43,793 bases of DNA from Variovorax paradoxus (GTDB lineage Bacteria; Pseudomonadota; Gammaproteobacteria; Burkholderiales; Burkholderiaceae_C): NCBI RefSeq assembly GCF_018614955.1, contig NZ_JAGGNV010000070.1, positions 1-43,793 on the forward strand, in the 5' to 3' direction. Within the stretch, counting starts at the first letter, position 1. Each line of letters opens with the position of its first letter. Below the pieces are notes generated by a model. The model saw nothing but the letters and a program-made list of their open reading frames with translations. It made no database searches and was not told where the DNA came from. Both the position numbers and the translations under genes were made by a program. Of this stretch, positions 20,582-29,929 are shown piece after piece.

Positions 20582-21253
20582 GTGAACTACCAATTCCAGT
20601 TCGACGCTGTCTTCGCCGCGTGGCCGCTGCTGCTGAAAGGCACCTGGATCACCATCCAGCTCTCGCTCGTCGCCACGCTGCTGGGCCTGGTGGTGGCCAT
20701 CTTCTGCGCCTGGGGCAAGACCTCGGGGCCGGGCTGGCTGCGCTTCATCGTCAATGCCTACATCGAGGTGATCCGCAACACGCCCTTCCTGGTGCAGCTG
20801 TTCTTCTTTTTCTTCGCGCTGCCGGCCATCGGGCTGCGCTGGTCGCCCTACACGGCCGCGCTCACGGCGATGGTGGTGAACCTCGGCGCCTATGCGGCCG
20901 AGATCGTGCGCGCCGGCATCGAGTCGATCCCCAGGGGCCAGATCGAGGCGGGCAGGGCGCTCAACCTCAAGCCCTGGGAGATCTTCCGCTTCGTCATCAT
21001 CAAGCCGGCGCTCAAGGCCATCTATCCGGCGCTCACGAGCCAGTTCATTCTGCTGATGCTGAGCTCGGCGGTGGTGTCGGTGATCTCGGCCGACGACCTG
21101 ACCTCGGTCGCGGCCAACCTGCAGTCGCAGACCTTCCGCAGCTTCGAGATCTACATCGTGGTCGCCGCCATCTACCTGGCGCTGGCGCTCGCGTTCTCGG
21201 CGCTGTTCAAGCTGATCTATAGGCGCACCCTCAACTATCCGGATCGGCGCTGA
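20582..21253 (+). CDS. ABC transporter permease, polar amino acid (HisMQ) type
   Basis: 223-residue inner-membrane permease of the HisM/GlnP family. It has five or so helices, the ENTPFLVQL-like motif (IRNTPFLVQL) and the EAA loop (EAGRALNLKPWEIFRFVIIKP) that contacts the ATPase. The GTG start (20582) matches the family N-terminus; no Shine-Dalgarno is visible. It is the first gene of a run reaching ptxS: the next permease overlaps by one base. The family is normally for amino acids, but operon context points to a sugar acid, probably 2-ketogluconate. Confidence 0.9.
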   Translation: MNYQFQFDAVFAAWPLLLKGTWITIQLSLVATLLGLVVAIFCAWGKTSGPGWLRFIVNAYIEVIRNTPFLVQLFFFFFALPAIGLRWSPYTAALTAMVVNLGAYAAEIVRAGIESIPRGQIEAGRALNLKPWEIFRFVIIKPALKAIYPALTSQFILLMLSSAVVSVISADDLTSVAANLQSQTFRSFEIYIVVAAIYLALALAFSALFKLIYRRTLNYPDRR

Positions 21254-21906
21254 TGCGTACGTTTGGTTTTCCCGAATTCCTGTTCATCCTCGAAGCGGCC
21301 AAGTGGACGCTGGCGCTGTCGCTGATCGCCTTCATCGGCGGCGCCATCCTCGGGCTCATGATCGCGCTGGCCCGCACCTCGGACAGCAAGGCCGCGCGTC
21401 TTCTTTCCACCGGCTTCATCCAGATCTTCCAGGGCACGCCGCTCCTGCTGCAGCTCTTCCTGATCTTCTTCGGCGCGCCGGTGCTGGGCTTCGACATCAA
21501 TCCCTGGGTCGCGGCCGGCGTGGCGCTCGTCCTCAACAGCGCGGCCTTCCTCGGCGAGATCTGGCGCGGCTGCATCGAGGCCATTCCGCGCGGCCAGTGG
21601 GAAGCGGCTCAGGCGCTCAACCTGAGCTACGCAAGCCGCATGCGCGACGTGGTGCTGCCGCAAGCCTTCAAGATCGCGCTGCCGCCGACGGTGGGCTATG
21701 TGGTGCAGATCATCAAGGGCACCTCGCTGGCCGCGATCATCGGCTTCACCGAGATCACGCGCGCCGGCCAGATCATCAACAACGCGACCTTCCAGCCGCT
21801 CTACGTCTTCACGACGGTGGCCGCGATCTACTTCGTCATTTGCTGGCCGCTGTCGCTGGCGGCGGCGCGCATGGAGCGCCGGCGCGCCCGGGCGCTCGCG
21901 CGCTGA
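21253..21906 (+). CDS. ABC transporter permease, polar amino acid (HisMQ) type
   Basis: 217-residue partner permease with the same fold: hydrophobic start (ILEAAKWTLALSLIAFIGG), IFQGTPLLLQLF, and an EAA loop (EAAQALNLSYASRMRDVVLPQ). Its ATG overlaps the previous stop (TGATG), so translation is coupled and the two proteins probably form a heterodimeric channel. A 46-bp gap follows before the binding-protein gene. Confidence 0.92.
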   Translation: MRTFGFPEFLFILEAAKWTLALSLIAFIGGAILGLMIALARTSDSKAARLLSTGFIQIFQGTPLLLQLFLIFFGAPVLGFDINPWVAAGVALVLNSAAFLGEIWRGCIEAIPRGQWEAAQALNLSYASRMRDVVLPQAFKIALPPTVGYVVQIIKGTSLAAIIGFTEITRAGQIINNATFQPLYVFTTVAAIYFVICWPLSLAAARMERRRARALAR

Positions 21907-21952
21907 ACTTGTTTCTCTTTTCGTTTCTGTCCTCAACCCAGGAGACTTCGAC

Positions 21953-22750
21953 ATGACCTTCTTCACCACTCGCCGTGCTGCCGTCGCAGCACTCGGCCTC
22001 GGCGCCGCATTGACCGCCTTCGCGCCCTTCGCATCGGCCCAGACCGTGGCCGACATCAAGAAGAAGGGCGAGATCACGATCGGCATGCTGGTCGACTTCC
22101 CTCCCTACGGCACGACCAACGCCAAGAACGAGCCCGACGGCTACGACGCCGATGTCGCCAAGCTGCTGGCCAAGGACTGGGGCGTCAAGGCCAACATCGT
22201 GCCGGTCACCGGCCCGAACCGCATTCCCTTCCTGCTGACCAACAAGGTCGATCTGCTGGTCGCCTCGCTGGCCGTGACGCCCGAGCGCGCCAAGCAGGTG
22301 CAGTTCTCGCAGCCCTATGCGGCCGCGACCATCGTGCTCTACGGCAAGACCGGCGCCAACATCAAGAGCGCGGCCGACCTGAAGGGCCAGCGCGTGGGCG
22401 TGGCCCGTGCCAGCACGCAGGACGTGGCCGTGACCAAGGCCGCGCCCGAAGGCACCGAGATCCGCCGCTTCGACGACGACGCCTCGGCCATGCAGGCGCT
22501 GATGTCGGGCCAGGTCGATGCGATCGGCTGCTCGGTCACGGTGGCGGCGCAGATCGCCAAGCGCGTGCCGGCCAATACCTTCGAAAACAAGTTCACGCTG
22601 GTGCAGCAGGCGATGGCGGTGGCGATGCGCCCGGGCCAGGACGATCTGCTCAAGAACGTGAACGAGTTCGTGCAGAAGAACACGGCCAATGGCGAGCTCA
22701 ACAAGCTCTACAACAAGTGGCTGCAGACCGACCTGCCGAAGCTCCAGTAA
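21953..22750 (+). CDS. Periplasmic solute-binding protein of the ABC transporter
   Basis: 265-residue family 3 (SBP_bac_3) binding protein. The signal peptide is cleaved near ASA-Q (29/30). DFPPYG opens lobe 1, and LAVTPERAKQVQFSQPY holds the arginine that in amino acid binders clamps the ligand carboxylate. A carboxylate-binding arginine would also suit a sugar acid. The strong AGGAGA site 8 bp before the ATG suggests high expression, as usual for the binding protein. It lies between the permeases and the ATPase. Confidence 0.92.
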   Translation: MTFFTTRRAAVAALGLGAALTAFAPFASAQTVADIKKKGEITIGMLVDFPPYGTTNAKNEPDGYDADVAKLLAKDWGVKANIVPVTGPNRIPFLLTNKVDLLVASLAVTPERAKQVQFSQPYAAATIVLYGKTGANIKSAADLKGQRVGVARASTQDVAVTKAAPEGTEIRRFDDDASAMQALMSGQVDAIGCSVTVAAQIAKRVPANTFENKFTLVQQAMAVAMRPGQDDLLKNVNEFVQKNTANGELNKLYNKWLQTDLPKLQ

Positions 22751-22754
22751 GCCC

Positions 22755-23534
22755 ATGACCGACGCAGTCGCGACCCAGGCCGGCACGGAATCGATCATCC
22801 GGCTCGAGGCGGTGAACAAGTGGTACGGCACTTTCCAGGTGCTGACCGACATCGATCTCTCGGTGCGCACCGGCGAACGCATCGTGATCTGCGGGCCCTC
22901 GGGCTCGGGCAAGTCGACGCTGATCCGCTGCATCAACCGGCTCGAGACGGTGCAGAAGGGCAAGATCGTGGTCGACGGCATCGAGCTCACGGCCGGCGGC
23001 AAGAACGTCGACGCGGTGCGCGCCGAGGTCGGCATGGTGTTCCAGCAGTTCAACCTGTTCCCGCACCTCACGATCCTGCAGAACTGCACGCTGGCGCCGA
23101 TGCGCTCGCGCGCCATGACGAAGGATGAGGCCGAAGAGGTGGCGATGAAATACCTCACGCGCGTGCGCATTCCCGAGCAGGCCCACAAGTACCCGAGCCA
23201 GCTGTCGGGCGGCCAGCAGCAGCGCGTGGCGATCGCGCGTGCGCTGTGCATGTCGCCCAAGATCATGCTGTTCGACGAGCCCACTTCGGCGCTCGACCCG
23301 GAGATGGTCAAGGAAGTGCTCGACACCATGATCGGCCTGGCCGAGGACGGCATGACCATGCTGTGCGTCACGCACGAGATGGGCTTTGCGCGCAGCGTGG
23401 CCGACCGCGTGATCTTCATGGCCGACGGCAAGATCGTCGAACAGGCGCCGCCGGAAGAGTTCTTCGGCAGCCCGAAGCACGAGAAGACGCGCCAGTTCCT
23501 CGGCCAGATTCTCAGCTCGCATCAAGCGCACTGA
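22755..23534 (+). CDS. ABC transporter ATP-binding protein, polar amino acid type
   Basis: 259-residue nucleotide-binding subunit. Walker A GPSGSGKST, Q-loop MVFQQFNLFPH, signature LSGGQQQRVAIARAL, Walker B IMLFDEPTSALD and the switch histidine in CVTHEMG are all present. It energises the two preceding permeases. It starts 4 bp after the binding-protein gene and ends 3 bp before the kguE-like gene, which ties transport to the catabolic genes in one transcript. Confidence 0.94.
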   Translation: MTDAVATQAGTESIIRLEAVNKWYGTFQVLTDIDLSVRTGERIVICGPSGSGKSTLIRCINRLETVQKGKIVVDGIELTAGGKNVDAVRAEVGMVFQQFNLFPHLTILQNCTLAPMRSRAMTKDEAEEVAMKYLTRVRIPEQAHKYPSQLSGGQQQRVAIARALCMSPKIMLFDEPTSALDPEMVKEVLDTMIGLAEDGMTMLCVTHEMGFARSVADRVIFMADGKIVEQAPPEEFFGSPKHEKTRQFLGQILSSHQAH

Positions 23535-23537
23535 GCG

Positions 23538-24278
23538 ATGCCTCAAGTACTGATCTCTCTGTCGTCCTTCGGCACGGCCGAGGTGGGGCGGCACGGCCAG
23601 CTCTGGTGTGCCCAGCTCGCAATGGCGGCCGGGGCCGACAGCGTCGAGGTGCGCGGCGAGCTGCTGCGTGACCCTGCGGCCGAACTGCCTGCGCTCGCGG
23701 GCCTCGCTTCGGTGTACTCGAGCCCCGAAGGTCTCTGGGCCGAAGGCGGCTGGCTCGACAGCGTCGCACTCGCGCGTGGCCTCGCTGCCGCGACCACGCT
23801 GGGCGTACGCCGGCTCAAGATGGCCATCGGCGACTTTCGCGCGTCGTCGCACGGCGCGCTGGCCGGCCTGCGCGCGCAGCTCGCCGAGACGCCGATCGAG
23901 CTCGTGATCGAGAACGACCAGACCGTGTCGGCCGGCACGCTGCCCGCGCTGCGAAGCTTCTTCGATGCGGCCGACAATGCCAGGCTCGATCTTGGTATGA
24001 CCTTCGACATGGGCAACTGGCACTGGCTCGGCGAATGCCCGCTGCAGGCGGCAGAAGCGCTGGCCTCGCGTGTGCGCTACGTGCATTGCAAGGGGGTGCA
24101 GCGCCTGCCGGCCAAATGGATCGCGGTGCCGCTGGCCGAATCCGCAGCGCCCTGGCGCGCCGTGCTGCGCGCCTTGCCGGCCGAGGTGCCGCACGCGATC
24201 GAATACCCTCTGGTCGGCGACGATTTGCTCGCCATCACGCGCGACCAGGTCGCGCATCTCCGGGCATTGCGAACATGA
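23538..24278 (+). CDS. kguE: KguE-like TIM-barrel sugar epimerase/isomerase
   Basis: 246-residue AP-endonuclease-2/xylose-isomerase-like TIM barrel (ISLSSFG, ADSVEVRGELL, ELVIENDQT, LGMTFDMGNW, RYVHCKG, HAIEYPL), with Glu, Asp and His residues placed as metal ligands. The resemblance to Pseudomonas KguE, the first product of the 2-ketogluconate operon, comes from sequence style and from position before a kguK-like kinase. KguE's biochemical role is not well defined. The stop overlaps the next start (ATGA). Confidence 0.75.
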   Translation: MPQVLISLSSFGTAEVGRHGQLWCAQLAMAAGADSVEVRGELLRDPAAELPALAGLASVYSSPEGLWAEGGWLDSVALARGLAAATTLGVRRLKMAIGDFRASSHGALAGLRAQLAETPIELVIENDQTVSAGTLPALRSFFDAADNARLDLGMTFDMGNWHWLGECPLQAAEALASRVRYVHCKGVQRLPAKWIAVPLAESAAPWRAVLRALPAEVPHAIEYPLVGDDLLAITRDQVAHLRALRT

Positions 24279-25225
24279 CAAACCCTGCCTTCGACGTCGC
24301 GCTCTTCGGCGAGGCCATGCTCTTGCTGGTGGCCGACCAGCCGGGCCCGATCGAGAACGCCACCGCCTTCCACAAGCGCACCGCCGGTGCCGAAACCAAT
24401 GTGGCGATCGGCCTCGCGCGTTTGGGTCTCAAGGTCGGCTGGGCCAGCCGGCTTGGCACCGATTCGATGGGCCGCGCGCTGCTCGCCACCATGCAGGGCG
24501 AAGGCATCGATTGCTCGCATGTGATCAGCGACCCGACGCAGCGCACCGGCTTCCAGTTCAAGGGCCGCGTGACCGACGGCAGCGACCCGCCGGTGGAATA
24601 CCACCGCAAGGGCTCGGCCGCGAGCCACATGGGTCCGGCCGATGTCGACGAGGCCTGGCTGCGCTCCGCGCGCCACCTGCACGCCACCGGCGTGTTCGCG
24701 GCCATCTCCGACACCAGCCTGCAGGCCGCGATCAAGAGCATGGAGGTGATGCGCGCGGCCGGCCGCACGATCTCCTTCGACCCCAACCTGCGGCCCACGC
24801 TGTGGGCGTCGACCGATGTGATGCGGCGCTCGATCAACGACCTCGCGGCCCGCGCCGACTGGGTGCTGCCCGGCATGGAAGAAGGCCTGCTGCTCACCGG
24901 CGAGACGACGCCCGAGGGTGTGGCGCATTTCTACCGGCAGCGCGGCGCGAAGCTGGTGGTGGTCAAGCTCGGTGCCGAGGGCGCCTACTATGACGGCGAT
25001 GTGGCCGGCACCGGGCGCATCGACGGCTTCCCGGTGGCGCAAGTGGTCGACACCGTGGGCGCCGGCGACGGCTTCGCGGTCGGCGTGATCAGCGCGCTGC
25101 TGGAGGGCAAGACCGTGCCCGAGGCGGTGCGGCGCGCCGCCTGGATCGGCGCCCGTGCCGTGCAGGTGCTCGGCGACACCGAAGGCCTGCCGACGCGGGC
25201 GCAATTGAACGAAGCGAGGTTGTGA
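24275..25225 (+). CDS. kguK: 2-ketogluconate kinase (PfkB family)
   Basis: 316-residue ribokinase-family enzyme expected to phosphorylate 2-ketogluconate at C6. The GEAMLLLVADQPG N-terminus, the AGAETNVAIGLARLG glycine-rich motif, YHRKGSAASH, FDPNLRPTLW and the PfkB signature DTVGAGDGFAVG with catalytic Asp265 match KguK and also KDG kinase. Context (KguE, KguD, PtxS and the PtxS operator) decides for 2-ketogluconate. ATG 24275 overlaps the kguE stop, and its own stop overlaps the next ATG. Confidence 0.82.
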   Translation: MTNPAFDVALFGEAMLLLVADQPGPIENATAFHKRTAGAETNVAIGLARLGLKVGWASRLGTDSMGRALLATMQGEGIDCSHVISDPTQRTGFQFKGRVTDGSDPPVEYHRKGSAASHMGPADVDEAWLRSARHLHATGVFAAISDTSLQAAIKSMEVMRAAGRTISFDPNLRPTLWASTDVMRRSINDLAARADWVLPGMEEGLLLTGETTPEGVAHFYRQRGAKLVVVKLGAEGAYYDGDVAGTGRIDGFPVAQVVDTVGAGDGFAVGVISALLEGKTVPEAVRRAAWIGARAVQVLGDTEGLPTRAQLNEARL

Positions 25226-26208
25226 TGCGCAAGAAGATCCTGGTCTTTCGCGAACTGCCCGACGACCAGTTGGCCCGCCTGCAGGCCGTGCACGAGGTCA
25301 CGGTCGCCAACCCGCGCATCGCGGCCGAGCGCGAGGCCTTCGAGGCCGCGCTGCCGCTGGCTCAGGGCCTGATCGGTTCGAGTTATCCGGTGGACGATGC
25401 GCTGCTCGAAAGCGCACCCCAGCTCGAAGTGATCTCCAGCGTCTCAGTCGGCGTCGACAACTACGCGCTGGCCGCCCTGCATGCGCGCGGCATCATGCTG
25501 TGCCACACGCCCGGCGTGCTCGACGAGACGGTGGCCGACACCGTTTTCGCGCTCCTCATGGCGACCAGCCGCCGCGTGGTCGAGCTCTCCAACCTCGTGC
25601 GCGAGGGCCGCTGGACGGGGAACATCGGCGAGGACCTGTTCGGCTTCGACGTGCACGGCAAGACGCTGGGCCTGCTGGGCTTCGGCCGCATCGGCCAGGC
25701 CATCGCGCGCCGCGCCGCTCTGGGCTTCGGCATGCCGGTGCTCTATCACTCGAGGCGCCCGGTCGACCTGGCCGTGCAGTCGCCCGAGCTGGTGGGGCGC
25801 GCGATGCACACGCCGCTCGATGAGCTGCTGGCACGCGCCGATATCGTGGTCGCGATGCTGCCGCTGTCGGAGAGCACGCGCGGCATGATCGACGAGCGCG
25901 TGTTCGGCCTCATGAAGCCGGGCGCCATCTTCATCAACGGCGGCCGCGGCGCCACCGTGCAGGAACACGCGCTGCTCGCCGCGCTCGACCAGGGCACATT
26001 GCGCGCAGCCGGCCTCGACGTGTTCGCGACCGAGCCGCTGCCCGTGGATTCGCCCTTGCGCACCCATCCGCGCGTGACGCCGCTGCCACACATCGGCTCG
26101 GCCACGCACGAGACGCGGCATGCGATGGCCGAGCTGGCCACCACCAACCTGCTGCAGGCCCTCGCAGGCGAGCGGCCGGCGGCGGTCTACGACACGGCCT
26201 TCGCTTGA
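25225..26208 (+). CDS. kguD: 2-ketogluconate-6-phosphate reductase (D-2-hydroxyacid dehydrogenase)
   Basis: 327-residue NAD(P)H-dependent 2-hydroxyacid dehydrogenase. The Rossmann motif is GLLGFGRIGQA, followed by NGGRG with the substrate arginine and HIGSATHETR with the catalytic histidine. It resembles E. coli GhrB/TkrA (SVGVDNY, ETVADT) and KguD. In a kgu operon it would reduce 2-keto-6-phosphogluconate to 6-phosphogluconate. ATG 25225 (TGATG overlap, GAGG 5 nt upstream) is preferred to the in-frame GTG one codon earlier. If the kinase acts on another sugar acid, a GhrB-like 2-ketoacid reductase remains the alternative. Confidence 0.8.
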   Translation: MRKKILVFRELPDDQLARLQAVHEVTVANPRIAAEREAFEAALPLAQGLIGSSYPVDDALLESAPQLEVISSVSVGVDNYALAALHARGIMLCHTPGVLDETVADTVFALLMATSRRVVELSNLVREGRWTGNIGEDLFGFDVHGKTLGLLGFGRIGQAIARRAALGFGMPVLYHSRRPVDLAVQSPELVGRAMHTPLDELLARADIVVAMLPLSESTRGMIDERVFGLMKPGAIFINGGRGATVQEHALLAALDQGTLRAAGLDVFATEPLPVDSPLRTHPRVTPLPHIGSATHETRHAMAELATTNLLQALAGERPAAVYDTAFA

Positions 26209-26222
26209 ACGCACGATCGCCC

Positions 26223-27248
26223 ATGCAGCGCCCGGCCAAAGCAACGATTGCAGACGTCGCCAAGGCGGCGGGCGTCTCCAAGGCCACCGTCTCGCGCTTT
26301 CTCAACCACCGCGAACGGCTGCTGAGCCCCGACATCGCGGCGCGCGTCGAGGCCGCGGTCGCGCAGCTGGCCTATACGCCGAGCCCGATGGCGCAGGCGC
26401 TGAGCCACGGCCGCTCGCGCCTGATCGGCCTGATCGTGGCCGACATCACCAACCCCTACTCGGTCGCGGTGCTGCGCGGCGCGGAGAAGGCCTGCCAGGA
26501 CGCCGGCTACCTGGTGATGCTGTTCAACCTCGGCAACGACATCGACCGCGAGCGCGAGGCCATCGATGCGCTCGCGGGCTACCAGGTGGACGGCTTCATC
26601 CTCAACACGCTGGGCCGCGGCGCAGGGCTGATCGATGCCGACGCGCTGCATGGCAAGCCCGCGGTGCTGGTGGATCGCCGCCATGCCGGCATGCACACCG
26701 ACTTCGTTTCGCTGGACAACCCCGCGGCGATGCAGGCCGCCTGCGGCCATCTGGTCGAAGGCGGGTACCGCGAGCTGCTCTATATCACCGAGCCGCAAAA
26801 GGGCGTGAGCTCGCGGCGCGAGCGCACGGCCGCCTTCGGCGACTGCGTCGCGGCGCACGAGCCGCGCGTCGCGGGAGACGTGTTCGAAAGCACCGGTGAC
26901 GACAGCGAGGCGCTCGACGCCGCGCTGCGCGCCCTGCACAAGCGCGCCAAGCGCGGACGGCGCGCCGCCGTGCTGGCCGGCAATGCGGTCGTGACCTTGC
27001 GCGTGGCCTCGGCGATGGCGCGCCTGGGCTGGCGCTTCGGCGAGGAGCTCGGCTTCGTGGGCTTCGACGACCCCGAATGGGCGCCCCTGATCGGGCCGGG
27101 CCTCAGCGCCATCGCACAGCCCACCGATGCGATCGGTCGCGCTGCGGCGACCTGTTTGATCGAACGCCTGCGCGGCCTCGAAGGCCCGCCGCGGCAACTG
27201 CTGCTGCCGGGCGAGCTCGTGGTTCGGGGTTCATCGGGCGCGGCCTGA
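26223..27248 (+). CDS. ptxS: LacI-family transcriptional regulator, PtxS-like
   Basis: 341-residue repressor. The N-terminal helix-turn-helix (TIADVAKAAGVSKATVSRFL) and hinge are followed by a periplasmic-binding-protein-like effector domain (LIGLIVADITNPY, DGFILNTLG, GFVGFDDPEW). As the last gene after kguE-K-D, with a PtxS operator before the transporter, it most likely represses the whole operon and is released by 2-ketogluconate. ATG 26223 is used; an in-frame TTG at 26205 overlaps the kguD stop and would add six residues. Neither has a good Shine-Dalgarno. Confidence 0.83.
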   Translation: MQRPAKATIADVAKAAGVSKATVSRFLNHRERLLSPDIAARVEAAVAQLAYTPSPMAQALSHGRSRLIGLIVADITNPYSVAVLRGAEKACQDAGYLVMLFNLGNDIDREREAIDALAGYQVDGFILNTLGRGAGLIDADALHGKPAVLVDRRHAGMHTDFVSLDNPAAMQAACGHLVEGGYRELLYITEPQKGVSSRRERTAAFGDCVAAHEPRVAGDVFESTGDDSEALDAALRALHKRAKRGRRAAVLAGNAVVTLRVASAMARLGWRFGEELGFVGFDDPEWAPLIGPGLSAIAQPTDAIGRAAATCLIERLRGLEGPPRQLLLPGELVVRGSSGAA

Positions 27249-27369
27249 CCATTCGTTCGTGCGCGGCGTCGTTCCGCCGGAAACGCGCGACTTCGCGACG
27301 CATTGGCGGCTTCCGGCTGCCAGCACCTGCTCCTACAGTTTCTTCATCCAAACGATGAGGAGGTGCACG

Positions 27370-28554
27370 ATGAGCTCGCAAGACATCCGCAAGGTCCTGG
27401 TGCTGGGCGCCGGCAAGGTCGGCAGCACGGTGGCCGACATGGTGGCCGAGTACCACCACCTGCCGGTCACGCTCGCGGACCGCACGCATGCCCATGCCGA
27501 GCCCGGCGACCGGCTGGTCGAGCGCGTCACGCTGGACGTGGAAGAGGGCGCGGCGCTGGCGGCCGTGCTGGCGGGGCACCAGGTCGTGATCAATGCCTTG
27601 CCCTTCTATCTCGCGGCGCGCGTCGCCACGGCGGCGCGGGCGCACGGCGTGCACTACTTCGACCTGACGGAGGATGTGGCGGCCACCTCCGCCATCCGTG
27701 CGCTGGCCGAAGGCGCATCCACGGTGCTGATGCCGCAATGCGGGCTGGCGCCCGGTGTGATCGGCATGCTGGGCATGCAGCTGGCCGGCCGTTTCGACAC
27801 GCTGTACGACCTGCATCTGCGCGTCGGTGCGCTGACGCGCCATGCCACCAACCGGCTGCGCTACAACTTCACCTGGAGCGTCGACGGCCTGATCAACGAG
27901 TACTGCAACCCGTGCGCGGCCGTCGTGCAGGGCCGGCCGGTGTCGCTGCAGCCGCTGGAAGGGCACGAGACCCTGGTGCTCGATGGCGAGGCCTTCGAGG
28001 CCTTCAACACCTCGGGCGGGCTGGGCACGCTCGGCGAGACGCTCGCGGGCCGGGTGCGCAACCTCGACTACAAGTCCCTTCGCTACCCCGGCCATCGCGA
28101 TGCGATGGACTTCCTGCTGCACGACCTGCGCCTGGTCGAGCGCCGCGACCTGCTGCGGCAGGTGCTGGAGCACGCCGTGCCCCACAGCCGCGAGGATACG
28201 GTCATCGTGTTCGCGTCGGCATCGGGCGAGCGGGGCGGGCGCTTCGAACAGCAGACCCGCCTGGCCCGCATCGACGGCGGCCGGCTGCGCGGCGTGGACC
28301 GCACCGCGATCGAGCTTTCCACGGCCGCCGGCGTGGTCGGCGTGTTCGAACTGCTGCACACCGGCCGGCTGCCGGCGCAGGGCTTCGTGGGGCAGGAACA
28401 GGTGGGGCTGGAGGCCTTTCTGTCGACGCGGGTCGGCAGTTGCTATGCGGCGCTGGGCGACACCAAGACCGCCGCGCCAACGGCGCCTGCGGTGCCTCAT
28501 CGGGCGCTTCATGCCGGCAGGCGCGCGCGGAGCAACTCCGCGAAGCAGGGGTAG
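27370..28554 (+). CDS. Saccharopine dehydrogenase family protein
   Basis: 394-residue Rossmann-fold oxidoreductase. VLVLGAGKVGSTVADM binds the nucleotide, followed by the family pattern VINALPFYL, HYFDLTED and PQCGLAPG. It resembles the bacterial saccharopine/lysine-degradation branch of the Saccharop_dh family; the exact substrate is not certain. A strong GAGGAGGTG precedes ATG 27370. It follows ptxS by 121 bp, so it probably has its own promoter. The last ~30 residues are Ala/Arg-rich and probably disordered. Confidence 0.8.
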   Translation: MSSQDIRKVLVLGAGKVGSTVADMVAEYHHLPVTLADRTHAHAEPGDRLVERVTLDVEEGAALAAVLAGHQVVINALPFYLAARVATAARAHGVHYFDLTEDVAATSAIRALAEGASTVLMPQCGLAPGVIGMLGMQLAGRFDTLYDLHLRVGALTRHATNRLRYNFTWSVDGLINEYCNPCAAVVQGRPVSLQPLEGHETLVLDGEAFEAFNTSGGLGTLGETLAGRVRNLDYKSLRYPGHRDAMDFLLHDLRLVERRDLLRQVLEHAVPHSREDTVIVFASASGERGGRFEQQTRLARIDGGRLRGVDRTAIELSTAAGVVGVFELLHTGRLPAQGFVGQEQVGLEAFLSTRVGSCYAALGDTKTAAPTAPAVPHRALHAGRRARSNSAKQG

Positions 28555-28699
28555 AGACCGGGTCGATTGTTGGTGAAGAGGAAACGGTGAGCTTCCGCGG
28601 GGCGTCTTCGGCGCTGCCGATGCGGCTTCAAACTCACACCTCGCACTGCAACAACCCGCGGCACGCTTCGCCCGGCTCTCTTCCAAGGCTTCTCCACCC

Positions 28700-29929
28700 A
28701 TGAATGCACCCTGCACCTCATGCGCCGATGCGCTGCCCTCTGTTTCTGAAATCACCGAAACCCCTCGCTCCGCCTGGCTCGCGGTCGGCTCGATCACCAT
28801 CGGCACCTTCTCGATGGTGACGACGGAGTTCCTGCCGATCGGCTTGCTGACCGACATCGCCGCCGGCCTCAACGTCAGCGACGGGACGGCCGGCCTGATG
28901 GTCACGATGCCGGGCGTGCTGGCCGCTTTCGCCGGGCCGGCGCTGATCGTCGCCTCCGGCCGGCTCGACCGGCGCACCGTGATGATCGCGCTCTCCGCTC
29001 TTCTGGTCGCCTCGAACCTGCTGGCCGCCTTCGCGCCCAACTTCGCGACCATGCTGGTGGCGCGCTTCCTGCTCGGCTTGTGCATCGGCGGCTTCTGGAC
29101 CTTCGCGCCGGGCGCCGCTACGCAACTGGTGCCGGATATGTCGAAGGCGCGCGCCATGTCGCTGGTGCTGGCGGGCGTCTCGGCGGCGACGGTGTTCGGC
29201 GTGCCGGCCGGCGCCTTCATCAGCAACTTCGCCGGCTGGCGTGCGGCCTTCGCGGTGACCGGGCTGCTCGCGGCCGTCGTGCTGGCAGCGCAGATCTGGC
29301 TGCTGCCGGCGATGCCGCCGGCACGCGCGATTCGCCCGCGCGACCTGCTGACGCCGCTCACGCGCCGCATGGCGCAGGTCGGGCTGCTGGCGGTGCTGTT
29401 CCTCATCGCCGGGCATTTCGCGGCCTACACCTACCTCACGCCGCTCTTGCAGCAGACCTTCGGACTCGCGCCGGGCGCGGTGACGACGCTGCTGCTGGTC
29501 TATGGCGCGACCGGCTTCATCGGCACCTTCGTCGGCGGCAGCCTGGTGGCGCGCAGCGTGCGCGGCACCACGCTCCTGGCGACGGTGCTGCTCGCGGCGG
29601 CGCTGCTGCTGTCGACGGTGGCCGGCAGCGGGATCGTGGCCGGCGCAGCCGTGGTGGTCGTCTGGGGCCTGGCCTTCGGCCTGATTCCGGTCTCGCTGAC
29701 CGGCTGGATGATGGAAGCCGTGCCCGATGCGCAGGAGGCCGGGCAGGCGCTGCTCGTGAGCGGGTTCCAGGTCGCCATCGCGTCGGGCGCGCTGATCGGC
29801 GGCCTGACGGTCGACAACCACGGCATCTCGAGCACCATGCTGCTGAGCGCCGCGCTGGTGCTCGTGGCCACCGTCGTCGTCGGCACGCTGGGCCGCGGGC
29901 AGCGGCCGCAGGCGCGCTCAGCCGCTTGA
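28700..29929 (+). CDS. MFS transporter, DHA1 type
   Basis: 409-residue drug:H+ antiporter-1-like carrier with twelve helices. VTTEFLPIGLLTDIA in helix 1, GRLDRRTVM in loop 2/3 and RFLLGLCIGGFWT match the AraJ/NepI/PbuE branch (sugar, purine nucleoside or drug efflux). The substrate is not resolvable. No clear ribosome site is seen, and the preceding 145 bp hold no obvious promoter or terminator. The 3' end overlaps the converging Lrp gene by 12 bp. Confidence 0.85.
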   Translation: MNAPCTSCADALPSVSEITETPRSAWLAVGSITIGTFSMVTTEFLPIGLLTDIAAGLNVSDGTAGLMVTMPGVLAAFAGPALIVASGRLDRRTVMIALSALLVASNLLAAFAPNFATMLVARFLLGLCIGGFWTFAPGAATQLVPDMSKARAMSLVLAGVSAATVFGVPAGAFISNFAGWRAAFAVTGLLAAVVLAAQIWLLPAMPPARAIRPRDLLTPLTRRMAQVGLLAVLFLIAGHFAAYTYLTPLLQQTFGLAPGAVTTLLLVYGATGFIGTFVGGSLVARSVRGTTLLATVLLAAALLLSTVAGSGIVAGAAVVVVWGLAFGLIPVSLTGWMMEAVPDAQEAGQALLVSGFQVAIASGALIGGLTVDNHGISSTMLLSAALVLVATVVVGTLGRGQRPQARSAA

